A DNA stretch of 64,000 bases. It comes from Desulfococcaceae bacterium (GTDB lineage: Bacteria; Desulfobacterota; Desulfobacteria; Desulfobacterales; Desulfosalsimonadaceae). Below, in pieces: positions 45,471 through 54,028 of the stretch (the stretch's first letter is position 1; every line of letters begins with the position of its first letter). The translations under genes and the position numbers were made by a program. Location of the stretch: assembly GCA_030145385.1 (NCBI GenBank), contig JAQYVU010000011.1, positions 1 to 64,000 on the forward strand, given 5' to 3'. The notes under the pieces are model-generated. The model saw nothing but the letters and a program-made list of their open reading frames with translations. It was not told the DNA's origin and made no database searches.

Positions 45471-46469
45471 ATGACACCCGATACACGACAAACTCCCAAA
45501 CGGATATTAGTTACCGGGCCCACCGGATTTATCGGCAAACGCCTGCTATACAAGCTTGATGAAAAAGGATATCAGGTTCGGTGCCTGGTCCGACCGCCGG
45601 AGTCCCTGGTTCTGGAAATCCCCCTGACTCATGAACCGGAAATCGTTTACGGTGACCTGCTGGATCCGGATTCGCTGAATGCGGCATTAGTGGGTATGGA
45701 TACCGCCTATTACCTGGTTCATTCCATGGGCGGACGAAGCATTCGGCAAACCCTGGCTTTTGAAGAAAAAGACCGTCGAGCTGCTGAAAATTTTCTGCGT
45801 GCTGCTGATTCAAACGGCCTGAAGCGGATAATTTACCTTGGCGGGCTGGGAGATATATCAGATAACCTGTCTCACCATTTGGCCAGTCGTCAGGAAATCG
45901 GAAGAATACTGCAGTCCGGAAAAGTTCAGACAACTATTCTCAGAGCAGCTGTCATCGTCGGTGCCGGCGGTGCGGCGTTTGAAATTGTGCGCTATCTGGT
46001 AGAGCGTCTGCCAATACTGATGTGCCCGAAATGGGTGTACACACAATCGCAGCCGATTGCCATTGACAATGTGCTTTCCTATCTGGCCGGATGCCTGGAA
46101 ACGCCCGAGACCGCCGGCAGGTCCTTTGATATCGGCGGGCCTCAAATTGTTAGTTACGCCGACCTGATGCGAATGTACGCACGGGTCAGAGGGCTTAAAC
46201 GATATATTGTCGGTATGCCCATGGTACCGTTCAAACTTTCCGCTTACTGGGTCAATCTGATAACACCGGTACCGGCGGGCGTTGTGCTGCCGCTTGCCGA
46301 AGGTCTTCGCAATGAAGCCGTCTGCCGTGAAAACGATATCCGCAAGATGTTACCCGTTCAACTGCTGAGTATGGAACAGGCGATATGTAATGCTTTGGCT
46401 GAAGAATCAGAAGGGCCTGGCAAGCTTTTATCGCAGCAGGCATGTTTTCTGCCAGAGGATTTACAATGA
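45471..46469 (+). CDS. NmrA/SDR-type NAD(P)-binding protein (YbjT-like, without DUF2867)
   Basis: A 332-residue atypical short-chain dehydrogenase. The cofactor loop is VTGPTGFIGKRLL near residue 15, with DLLDPDSL and YLVHSMGG following, and the YbjT-type C-terminal block RGLKRYIVGMP...TPVPAGVVLPL. E. coli YbjT carries a DUF2867 domain after this part; here the protein ends, and the next gene is a separate SRPBCC protein overlapping as ATGA. DUF2867 and SRPBCC are both lipid- or hydrophobe-binding folds, so a split of one function is possible. Substrate unknown. Confidence 0.82.
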   Translation: MTPDTRQTPKRILVTGPTGFIGKRLLYKLDEKGYQVRCLVRPPESLVLEIPLTHEPEIVYGDLLDPDSLNAALVGMDTAYYLVHSMGGRSIRQTLAFEEKDRRAAENFLRAADSNGLKRIIYLGGLGDISDNLSHHLASRQEIGRILQSGKVQTTILRAAVIVGAGGAAFEIVRYLVERLPILMCPKWVYTQSQPIAIDNVLSYLAGCLETPETAGRSFDIGGPQIVSYADLMRMYARVRGLKRYIVGMPMVPFKLSAYWVNLITPVPAGVVLPLAEGLRNEAVCRENDIRKMLPVQLLSMEQAICNALAEESEGPGKLLSQQACFLPEDLQ

Positions 46470-46903
46470 TTATTAAAGCGGTCATTCAAATCGACGCCCA
46501 GCTGCAAAGGGTCTGGGATGTTTTTTCTGATATTTCCAACTGGGATGAGTGGAACCCGGTGTGCCGGGAATGCCGGTTTGAAACGGGCGAATCTTTGGTC
46601 AAAGGGTCTTGTATCTCATTTGAACTCACGCCGGTTGTTTTGCCTATTCGTATCGCACCTGCGGTGGAACATTGTGAACCTGGTAAGAAAGTGGTGTGGA
46701 GCGGTTCCAAAATGGGCATTCATGCGGAACATGAATTTTTCTTTGAAGAAAACGACAGCGGTGTTGAACTAACCAGTATCGAACATTTTAAAGGACCCAT
46801 GCTCTTTTTTGCAAAAATGATGTTTCTGCCCTCCCGTCTGCATAGTTTGACGATCCGGCTCCTGGACGCCATTAAAGAAAAGGCTGAAGAAACAGCAGCG
46901 TAA
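46466..46903 (+). CDS. SRPBCC (START/Bet v1-like) family protein
   Basis: A 145-residue helix-grip protein likely to bind a hydrophobic ligand. The pattern IIKAVIQIDAQLQRVWDVFSDISNWDEWNP is the N-terminal strand, helix and the NWxxWNP signature. The start at 46466 overlaps the SDR stop (ATGA), indicating coupled translation; an in-frame ATG at 46442 lies inside the SDR gene and has no ribosome site. A second SRPBCC gene is at 55.6 kb. Confidence 0.85.
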   Translation: MIIKAVIQIDAQLQRVWDVFSDISNWDEWNPVCRECRFETGESLVKGSCISFELTPVVLPIRIAPAVEHCEPGKKVVWSGSKMGIHAEHEFFFEENDSGVELTSIEHFKGPMLFFAKMMFLPSRLHSLTIRLLDAIKEKAEETAA

Positions 46904-46990
46904 GCGCATTTAAAATATTTTACGATACGGAAACCCATATTGATGTTTTAACTTTTTATTTCAACCCAAAACCAAAAATCTGCAATAATA

Positions 46991-48271
46991 ATGAGATTAA
47001 CCATGTCAGGAATACTTCAAAAAGTCTTCGAGTCAACTTTTGGAAAATCATCTGTTTCTATTGAAGTTAATTTCTTGGACGGCTCAACCTATCGTAACTC
47101 AAATATCCTGCCGGAACTGAAAATCACATATAAATCAAGGTGGGCTCAGCTCAATTCCATTATCAACCATGGATGGGGGCTGATCGAATCTTATATCTCC
47201 CAGTCAGTCGATATTGAAGGCGACCTGAAACTAATCATCAAAGCGGATTCGGAATCCGGCCCTTCCCTGGTTGACAACCTTCGTCTGACACGAATTCCGC
47301 ACCCGATCATCCGGCTCCGGAACTTTTGGCATGAAGTGCGGTTTGGCAACCGGAAAATCTCCCATTCAGTGAACAATGCCCTTCATCACTATAACCGGGG
47401 CAATGAAATATTCTGGCAATACCTTGACCCTTCCATGACCTATACCTGTGCCTACTGGAAAAACGGTACGCAATCCCTTGCTGAAGCGCAGCAAAACAAA
47501 CTGGACCATGTTTGCCGGAAGCTGATGTTAAAACCCGGCGATCATCTGGTGGATGTAGGCGGCGGATGGGGGTCTCTTTTATTTCATGCCTGTGAAAATT
47601 ACGGCGTGAAAGGAACAAATGTGAGCCCCACGATAGACCAGAACCAGTGGCTGACAAAAAAAGCACGGGAAAAAGGTCTGGGAAAAAAAATTTCCATCCA
47701 GGAAAAGGATTTCCGGCAGATAACCGGAACATATGACAAATATGCGTCTCTCGGGGTCTTTGAACACGCCGGCAAGGGCCAGCTCCGTGACTGGATCCGG
47801 TCCATGGCAGGATGTCTGAAAGACGGCGGCATTGGCCTGCTGCACTTTATTGGGCACGACCGGCCCATGGAAACGGACTTTTTTATCCGAAAACACATTT
47901 TTCCCGGCGGGTATTTACCGGGGCTCAGTGAAACCATCAACATCATGGCGGAATATGGTCTTGAAATTTTAGATATTGAAAACCTGCGCCGCCATTATGC
48001 GCTGACTTTAGACGTCTGGGCAAAAAACTTTGAACACAACTGGGAAGGAATCGCCTGCAGTGATTCCGATCATTTCAATGAACGGTTTCGCCGCACCTGG
48101 AAAGTGTATCTGAATTTCTGCGCGGAATATTTCCGAACAGAAAATTCTGTATTGCGGCTTTATCAGATCACTTTTTCAAAGGGAAATACAACATCCTATC
48201 CCATGGACCGTAAATTTTTGTACCAGGATGAAACCGAATCGTGCGATCATCCTGAATCGTTAAAAAACTGA
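46991..48271 (+). CDS. cfa: Cyclopropane-fatty-acyl-phospholipid synthase family methyltransferase
   Basis: SAM-dependent methyltransferase acting on unsaturated acyl chains of membrane phospholipids. The 426 residues show HHYNRGNEIFWQYLDPSMTY, AYWKNGTQSLAEAQQNKLD, the SAM loop VDVGGGWGSL near residue 195, and the C-terminal VWAKNFEHNW block. In the furan fatty acid pathway a member of this family (UfaM type) adds a methyl to a double bond made by a partner flavoprotein, and a COG2907 flavoprotein follows here directly. Which reaction this copy performs cannot be read from the sequence. The symbol marks the family. Start 46991 or 47003. Confidence 0.9.
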   Translation: MRLTMSGILQKVFESTFGKSSVSIEVNFLDGSTYRNSNILPELKITYKSRWAQLNSIINHGWGLIESYISQSVDIEGDLKLIIKADSESGPSLVDNLRLTRIPHPIIRLRNFWHEVRFGNRKISHSVNNALHHYNRGNEIFWQYLDPSMTYTCAYWKNGTQSLAEAQQNKLDHVCRKLMLKPGDHLVDVGGGWGSLLFHACENYGVKGTNVSPTIDQNQWLTKKAREKGLGKKISIQEKDFRQITGTYDKYASLGVFEHAGKGQLRDWIRSMAGCLKDGGIGLLHFIGHDRPMETDFFIRKHIFPGGYLPGLSETINIMAEYGLEILDIENLRRHYALTLDVWAKNFEHNWEGIACSDSDHFNERFRRTWKVYLNFCAEYFRTENSVLRLYQITFSKGNTTSYPMDRKFLYQDETESCDHPESLKN

Positions 48272-48280
48272 GGTTTGGAC

Positions 48281-49543
48281 ATGGAGCAGTCAAGCAGTAA
48301 AAACATTGCAGTTGTCGGTTCAGGCGTTGCCGGCATTGTGGCTGCGTATCTTCTGCAGCGAAAACACCAGGTGACTGTTTTTGAAAAAAACGATTATGTG
48401 GGCGGCCATACCCATACCGTTGTCCTTGACGACGGCCCGGATGCGGGTACGCCCATAGACACCGGGTTTATAGTTCATAATGATCGCACCTATCCCAACT
48501 TCATCAAATTCATCAGCCAGCTGGGCGTGGAGCGTGTCAAATGCCCCATGTCCTTTTCCTATTATGAACGCAACAGCGGTTTTACGTTTGCCAGTGCCGC
48601 ACCGTTTGCTGATCCTAAAAATAATTTTCGCGTCTCATACTGGAAATTTCTATACGACATCCTCCGGTTTAACCGTATGACCTTAGAATGCATTAAGAAA
48701 AACAAATTTCAAAACCTGAGCCTCGGCCAATTTCTCAACAAAAATCGATTCAGCAAAACATTCATCCGACAGTATATTATTCCCATGGGCGCTGCCATCT
48801 GGTCGACTCCGGATGACCAGATGATGAATTTTCCCGCTGAAACATTTGCCCGGTTCTTTGAAAATCACGGCCTGCTTTCGGTAAAGGATCAGCCCCAGTG
48901 GTATTCGATTAAAGGCGGCAGTCATGAATATGTGAAGGCCTTCATAAAAAAATTTATCGGTCAAATCCATACCGCATCCCCGGTTCGCACAATCAAACGC
49001 GAAAACGGAAAGGTGACCTTGACGGTTGATGGGTCGGAAACCGTATTTGACGCCGTGGTGCTTGCCGCTCACGCGGATGAAACATTTAAAATGCTGAATG
49101 ATCCTTCTGCCGAAGAAATCCGACTTCTGTCGCCGTGGGCTTATACTGCCAACCAGACCATTCTCCACACGGACCGTTCATTTCTGCCGCCGCTGGCAAA
49201 AGCCCGTTCGTCATGGAATTATCTGCGGGAGACCAAAACCGCAGACCACATGCCCATGTCCATGACATACGACATGAACATGCTGCACAACCTGCAAACG
49301 GATAATGATTACTGCGTAACGTTAAATCCTCAGACCAAAATACCAGAGACACTGAAAATCGCAGAATTTATGTACACGCACCCGCAGTATACGCCAGAAT
49401 CCGTTGCCGCCCAGAAGGAACTGGAGAGCTTAAACGGACAGCAGAATACCTGGTTCTGCGGCAGCTACTTCCGGTACGGTTTTCATGAAGATGCGGTTTT
49501 GTCAGGCGTCAATGTTGCCGAAAAATTCGGAATATTATTATGA
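48281..49543 (+). CDS. FAD-dependent amine-oxidase-like protein (COG2907)
   Basis: Flavoprotein of the NAD/FAD-binding COG2907 family. The dinucleotide loop AVVGSGVAGIVAAYLL is at the N-terminus, with FEKNDYVGGHTHTV following, then GGSHEYVKAF and the C-terminal WFCGSYFRYGFHEDAVLSG FAD contact. The start is set at the ATG at 48281, eight bases after GAGG; a TTG at 48275 is less likely. It sits between cfa (9-base gap) and DUF1365 (ATGA overlap), the usual three-gene unit in light- and singlet-oxygen-responsive clusters of Proteobacteria. Probable substrate is a fatty acyl chain, by that context. Confidence 0.88.
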   Translation: MEQSSSKNIAVVGSGVAGIVAAYLLQRKHQVTVFEKNDYVGGHTHTVVLDDGPDAGTPIDTGFIVHNDRTYPNFIKFISQLGVERVKCPMSFSYYERNSGFTFASAAPFADPKNNFRVSYWKFLYDILRFNRMTLECIKKNKFQNLSLGQFLNKNRFSKTFIRQYIIPMGAAIWSTPDDQMMNFPAETFARFFENHGLLSVKDQPQWYSIKGGSHEYVKAFIKKFIGQIHTASPVRTIKRENGKVTLTVDGSETVFDAVVLAAHADETFKMLNDPSAEEIRLLSPWAYTANQTILHTDRSFLPPLAKARSSWNYLRETKTADHMPMSMTYDMNMLHNLQTDNDYCVTLNPQTKIPETLKIAEFMYTHPQYTPESVAAQKELESLNGQQNTWFCGSYFRYGFHEDAVLSGVNVAEKFGILL

Positions 49544-50358
49544 AATCAAAAATCTATTCCGGTTTTATCGAACACACCCGTTTTCATCCGGTCTTGCACA
49601 CATTTAACTACCCGATTTACTTTTACGGCTTAGACCTTGATGAACTGGAACAACTGGACCGGGAATTTTTTTTCTTTGGCTACAACCGCCTGCGCCCGGC
49701 TTCCATCCATGATTCAGATTATTTAGATGACACTCCTGGTTCCATTAAAGACAAATTGCTGCTTATGTTGCAGGAAAAAGATCCGTCCATTAATATTTCT
49801 TCGATTTTTATGATCACGAGTGTGCGGTATTTAAACTATGCTTTCAACCCGGTCAGCTTTTATTATTGTTTTGATGGCAATGATCAGATTGCAGCGATGG
49901 TTGTGGAAGTCAATAATACTTTTGGCGAACGCCATATCTACATACCCCAAAAAACAAGCCGTGATAGCGAATCCGGAGAAAACATAATATACGCTGCCCA
50001 AAAAGCCTTTCATGTATCCCCGTTTAACAACATGGAAGGCGAATATAAATTTTCCTTCCCGACCCCAAAGAATAAACCGGAAAATGAACCGGAAAATAAG
50101 ATTGATATCCGCATTGATCTGATCCGGAATAAAGACAAAGTATTTTCTGCAAATCTTTGGGGGAAGCCCCATGAACTGACATCATTCAACTTATTGAAAA
50201 TGATGATCCGTCATCCCATTGTTCCGCATCTGACCAAGCCCAGAATTTTTATGGAGGCTGCCCGGCTCTATTTCTCAAAAAAACTGAAATATCATGACAA
50301 GCCTGAACCTGTCAGTCCGATGACCATTAAACGAATACCTAAAAAAAAAGAATTGTGA
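49540..50358 (+). CDS. DUF1365 family protein
   Basis: A 272-residue COG3496 protein of unknown activity that nearly always accompanies COG2907 flavoproteins and cyclopropane-synthase-like methyltransferases. Family landmarks are IYSGFIEHTRFHPVLHTF at the N-terminus, LNYAFNPVSFYYCF, VVEVNNTFGERH and, near the end, HPIVPHLTKPRIF. Its ATG overlaps the stop of the preceding gene, so the three products are made together. The tail is basic (KRIPKKKEL). Confidence 0.93.
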   Translation: MKSKIYSGFIEHTRFHPVLHTFNYPIYFYGLDLDELEQLDREFFFFGYNRLRPASIHDSDYLDDTPGSIKDKLLLMLQEKDPSINISSIFMITSVRYLNYAFNPVSFYYCFDGNDQIAAMVVEVNNTFGERHIYIPQKTSRDSESGENIIYAAQKAFHVSPFNNMEGEYKFSFPTPKNKPENEPENKIDIRIDLIRNKDKVFSANLWGKPHELTSFNLLKMMIRHPIVPHLTKPRIFMEAARLYFSKKLKYHDKPEPVSPMTIKRIPKKKEL

Positions 50359-51202
50359 GATGAAAAAAAAAGCCGCCCGAACCGGATATTCTGATTTTGG
50401 CGTCAACCGGAAACGGGTCGAGAATATCCGGGAAAAATTTCAGTTTCTCCTTCAGCAGTGATAAGTGAATTCGGGACACTGCTTAAATTCAGCATATCGA
50501 GCTTGAATAAATCTAAAAATGACAGAACGTGTCCACGAATCTATCCTTTTTCGTTAGATTCTAGCGGTGAATAATGGCGGCAATTGTGTTATTTACGACT
50601 TGTACTTCTATGATTGTCACTTGTATGCAAAATGGCAGGTAGACAACAAATATTCAATTCATCACCAAATCAAAAATTGCAAATTCCTATTCATTAAAAT
50701 GGGACACAATCATCATGAAACCTGATTTAAACCTAGTATAATATTGTATGGGAAAAATGCCCCCGGAGTGCAATGGATTAATATTAAAAAGCTTTTCATG
50801 GTGACGGTTCACCATCGTATCAGCAAATAAACATTATCGATCATTTCCAAAGATCATGGATATGTTTATTCGGAAGTATCTTCCTGTTAATTGAAACCGG
50901 ATGGGCGCCTTAAGCAATAAACTTCAATCGTATGGATTGGCACAATAAAGGTTTTATTAAAAAATTATTGCCCAATATTATCAAAATAATTATGCTTTAC
51001 ATGATTTTAAATAAATATTGATTGTTCCGGGCAGAAACTGCATCGACAAATCTAATATTCCAGTGCGTTAAATCATTTCTCCAATCGTTTTCCCATTGTT
51101 CCCATCACCTGACAAAATATATTTTTCGGATCAATGCCATTTTTAAGATCTGCTTTTAAAAGAGCTTGTGAATATATCGGATATCAACAATGCGAGGCAG
51201 CA
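50359..51202. other. Long gene-poor region after DUF1365
   Basis: An 844-base stretch without a supportable gene. Directly after DUF1365 a 33-codon frame (50360-50461, MKKKAARTGYSDF...) ends in TGA and may be the stub of a truncated gene. Another short frame (GTG near 50567, 49 codons) is not recognisable. The sequence TGTCCACGAATC at 50532 partly echoes TGTCCATGAATC at 43146, hinting at a shared element or insertion relic. No promoter or RNA gene could be identified. Confidence 0.4.
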
Positions 51203-51574
51203 ATGAAATATAAAATCGTTTACGACGAAGATAAAGACATTATCACAGGTCATATTTATGGCAAATTCGATACGGATCTCGTTAAAAAGATGGCATCGGA
51301 ATTTGCTCAAATGGTTCAGCAGTATAGTTGCCATCGATTGTTAAATGACCTGCGGGATGCCGAGATGTTCGCTCCGATGCTTGATATATATGACATGCCA
51401 AGAATCGCGGATAAGTCAGGCGTGCCGACTTCCTGTAAGCGGGCTCTCGTTGTAAGGCATTCATCGCCAGATTTTAAATTTCTTGAAAGGACAGCAAAAA
51501 ACATTGGTCATGACGTTAAAGTATTTACCGATATGGATTCAGCAATCAATTGGCTGAAAGGCATTACGGATTAA
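51203..51574 (+). CDS. STAS/SpoIIAA-like domain protein
   Basis: A 123-residue protein with a SpoIIAA-like pattern: a first strand ITGHIYGKF, the central LLNDLRDAEMF loop where anti-sigma-antagonists carry their regulated residue, and a C-terminal strand-helix VFTDMDSAINWL. The start at 51203 has GAGG five bases upstream; an in-frame ATG at 51134 would add 23 residues with no ribosome site. Proteins of this type are common near sensors in deltaproteobacteria. It precedes the sulfite-reductase-like gene by 40 bases. No partner kinase or sigma factor is adjacent. Confidence 0.7.
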   Translation: MKYKIVYDEDKDIITGHIYGKFDTDLVKKMASEFAQMVQQYSCHRLLNDLRDAEMFAPMLDIYDMPRIADKSGVPTSCKRALVVRHSSPDFKFLERTAKNIGHDVKVFTDMDSAINWLKGITD

Positions 51575-51614
51575 ATAGTGTTTGTCGGGCACTAAATACA
51601 AAGGAGAAAAAACC

Positions 51615-52424
51615 ATGGATACCTCAGCACCTTTGGACAAAAAATTGAGAGACGCCACGATCAATCGCAAGAAACGCCCCGGCTTTCGATGTCTTGGCAA
51701 ACAACGGGACGGAAACTACGCGATTATGATCGGGGCTGTCACCGGGACCGTGAACGGCGATCAATTGATGAAACTGGCCGACATCGTAATAAAATACGCA
51801 GCCGGCGGCCATTTCACAACCGCCCAGAGCATGGTCATCGTGGGCATCAAAGAAGAGAATTTCAACGATGCCCAGCAGGCGATTGTTAAAGCGGGTTTTG
51901 ACATCCGATCCATTGGACGGGATGTTCGGCAGGTTAAATGCTGTGCCGGGGCCAACCTTTCGCCGTTTGGTTTGCAAAAGACCCCTCCCCTGGGCCAGGA
52001 ACTTGAGGCGATGTTCCGCGGACTGCCAATGCCCATGAAATTTAAAATCAGTGTTTCTGGCTGCCCGAATTGCTGCGCAAATACCATGCTCAACGATTTT
52101 GGCGTCCACGGAGTGATGAACGGCTGGAAAGTTTTTATTGGCGGCAAAATGGGGACAAAGCCTGCCATTGCCCAGGAACTTGCAAAGCTGGTGATAACCG
52201 ATGACGTTCCCAGGTACCTGGCGGCAGTGCTGCGGGTATATCGAGAACATGCCGAACCAAATGAACGTTTGTCAAAAACCCTGTCCCGGATCGGTTTGGA
52301 AGCTTTTAAAAGTGAAGTGACGGCCCATCTTGATACTCCTTTTGACGACTTCATCAAAGAAGCAGAAAACGCCCGAGAGACTGCGAAGAAAGCCACATGC
52401 ATTGAACATATTAAGTTACAGTAA
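51615..52424 (+). CDS. Small nitrite/sulfite reductase-like siroheme-[4Fe-4S] protein
   Basis: A 269-residue protein with one ferredoxin-like half-domain (IMIGAVTGTVNGDQLMKLADI) and a siroheme/[4Fe-4S] domain, resembling the small assimilatory-type sulfite reductases of anaerobes. The cluster motif of the family is C-X5-C-Xn-C-X3-C. Here the positions are Cys110, Ser116, Cys150 and Cys154 (CCAGANLSPFG and SGCPNCC), so the second ligand is serine (codon TCG at 51960). The neighbouring Cys109 or Cys153 might substitute. The start is set by AAGGAG ten bases upstream. A broken ferredoxin gene follows, which may have been its electron donor. Confidence 0.8.
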   Translation: MDTSAPLDKKLRDATINRKKRPGFRCLGKQRDGNYAIMIGAVTGTVNGDQLMKLADIVIKYAAGGHFTTAQSMVIVGIKEENFNDAQQAIVKAGFDIRSIGRDVRQVKCCAGANLSPFGLQKTPPLGQELEAMFRGLPMPMKFKISVSGCPNCCANTMLNDFGVHGVMNGWKVFIGGKMGTKPAIAQELAKLVITDDVPRYLAAVLRVYREHAEPNERLSKTLSRIGLEAFKSEVTAHLDTPFDDFIKEAENARETAKKATCIEHIKLQ

Positions 52425-52511
52425 TAACAAGGTAACAAAAAACAGAAGATACGCGGAGGTTCATATGAGTTATCAATCCAGCACAATAAACGGCTAAAAG
52501 GAGGCAATCAA

Positions 52512-52607
52512 ATGAGAGCAGAAGTTATGATTGATACGGATGAGTGCATCGGCTGTGAGAATTGTGTTGAGAAGCGTATTTTAATTACGTGTCAACGAAA
52601 TGATTAA
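52512..52607 (+). pseudogene. Truncated 4Fe-4S ferredoxin
   Basis: After a perfect AAAGGAGG site the frame reads MRAEVMIDTDECIGCENCVE, the usual start of a small ferredoxin, with Cys12, Cys15 and Cys18. Then the expected LCP... is replaced by KRILITCQRND and a stop, so the fourth ligand of the first cluster and all of the second are lost. No continuation of a ferredoxin is found in other frames downstream. Just upstream, at 52465-52497, is a 10-codon ORF (MSYQSSTING) with its own GGAGG site. Confidence 0.7.
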
Positions 52608-52815
52608 TACGGATATTCAGAAAGCCCCTTTTTACACTCAAACATTTCTCACCCCTGGATAAGCAGTCATTAAACATAGAATAGGGAGTATATTGTGCGA
52701 TTTATGACTTAAACGTCTATGGTCTCCGGGTTTGAAAATGAAGTGGGAATGATTCATTCGATTGCTGATTCTTTTAATGCGTTTGGTATTAAAAAACTAT
52801 AAAGGAGTTCCTATT
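52608..52815 (+). other. Gap with a possible gene tail
   Basis: Between the broken ferredoxin and the hemerythrin gene, 52719-52802 is a 27-codon frame (MVSGFENEVG...FGIKKL) that looks like a protein C-terminus but has no ribosome site. It may be the end of whatever was deleted from the ferredoxin region. Confidence 0.3.
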
Positions 52816-53346
52816 ATGAAACCGCGAGGACCTTTAATGATTGAACACCGATTAATCGAAAAAATGCTTAAAGTCGTTCAACATCAAATATCCGTCATTG
52901 AACAACAAAAACGCGTGGACCCCTTTTTTATCGACACAGTCATTGATTTTGTGAAAATCTATGCCGACCGGACGCACCACGGCAAAGAAGAAGACATTTT
53001 ATTTAAGGATCTTTCAACGAAACGCATGCAACCAGAAGACGAGAAAATAATGGCCGAACTGATTGAAGAACACAAATTCGGTCGTCAGATCACCGCAGAT
53101 CTGCTGCAGGCAGGAAAAGAATATCGCAACGACCGGGTGGAAGCTTTACAGATCATCATTGAAAAGCTGCGTGTTCTGGTGGAATTCTATCCGAAACACA
53201 TCACCAAGGAGGATAAAGTATTTTTCCCAAATACAGAAAATTACTTCAGCCGGAAAGAGCTGGAAAACATGCTTGCAGATTTTTGGGAGTTTGACAGAAA
53301 AATGATACACGAAAAATACAAATCCGTACTTGAAAGCCTGAATTAA
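52816..53346 (+). CDS. Hemerythrin HHE-domain protein
   Basis: A 176-residue di-iron four-helix protein likely to bind oxygen or nitric oxide or to act in their detoxification. The iron ligands follow the HHE pattern: His11 (IEHRLI), His54-His55 with Glu58/59 (DRTHHGKEED), His86 (EEHKFGR) and His128 with Glu132 (YPKHITKEDKVFFP). The start at 52816 has AAAGGAG eight bases upstream; an in-frame ATG at 52762 does not. It is a stand-alone HHE protein, not fused to a sensor. It fits the oxidative-stress theme of the surrounding genes. Confidence 0.9.
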   Translation: MKPRGPLMIEHRLIEKMLKVVQHQISVIEQQKRVDPFFIDTVIDFVKIYADRTHHGKEEDILFKDLSTKRMQPEDEKIMAELIEEHKFGRQITADLLQAGKEYRNDRVEALQIIIEKLRVLVEFYPKHITKEDKVFFPNTENYFSRKELENMLADFWEFDRKMIHEKYKSVLESLN

Positions 53347-53477
53347 GGTGACGGTTCCCAATATATATTTGAGTGAACTCACTGGGAAAATAACGGCATA
53401 CGGACATCATATCTGTTTATTGAAATTTATCCAGCAACCCATTGCTGCATGGTAGTTAAGGGCCATAAATAAGAGCT

Positions 53478-54005
53478 TCAGTTTTGCATCTGTTCATGCT
53501 TCACATAAATCAGCTTATCCGTTTCGAATCCAAGCCCCTTTGCCTGGCTCACCAATTCGGATAATAGCAAGGGATTCATTTCCGGCGTTCGGGATAAAAT
53601 CCACAAATAGGATTTGTCCGGTCCGCACACAATGGAATAGGAATATCCGGCCTGGTCCAGCGCGATAATATTATACCCGCCGTAAAACGGACCGAAAAAA
53701 GAAACTTTCAGCTGCCCGGCACTTGAATCCTTAACGAAATAGGCTTTTCCCTTAGCCTCTTTCCATTCTTTTCCATCCGGATTATATCCCCGGTTAACCA
53801 CATCTATTCCCCCGTCATCCCGCAGGCTGTAATCCGCACTTACATTTTCAAGCCCCCGTTCAAATGAATGATCCAGGCGGGCAATTTCATACCACCTGCC
53901 CAGATAACGATTGATGTCAAAACCGGTGACCGGAATTATCCCCTCCGGAACACCGACACAACCGGGCAGCAAGAGCATTATAAAAGCAAAACATTTTTTG
54001 AACAT
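53478..54005 (-). CDS. blc: Bacterial lipocalin (Blc-type lipoprotein)
   Basis: Outer-membrane-type lipoprotein that binds fatty acids or lysophospholipids. The signal peptide ends in the lipobox LLPGC (Cys16), to be processed by Lgt and LspA. The lipocalin signature DINRYLGRWYEIARLDHSFE (20 residues) is at the N-terminus of the barrel, with FFGPFYGGYNIIALD and the final LWILSRTPEM. 175 residues, standard. It is the last gene of a five-gene minus-strand run and is a regular member of singlet-oxygen/lipid clusters in other Proteobacteria. Confidence 0.95.
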   Translation of the reverse strand: MFKKCFAFIMLLLPGCVGVPEGIIPVTGFDINRYLGRWYEIARLDHSFERGLENVSADYSLRDDGGIDVVNRGYNPDGKEWKEAKGKAYFVKDSSAGQLKVSFFGPFYGGYNIIALDQAGYSYSIVCGPDKSYLWILSRTPEMNPLLLSELVSQAKGLGFETDKLIYVKHEQMQN

Positions 54006-54028
54006 CAGAAGGTCCTTTTTAGATAGAA

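Noticed and set aside
51624-52507. Long minus-strand ORFs opposite the sulfite-reductase-like gene
   Set aside because: Two overlapping antisense frames on a gene with clear family motifs; both are shadows.
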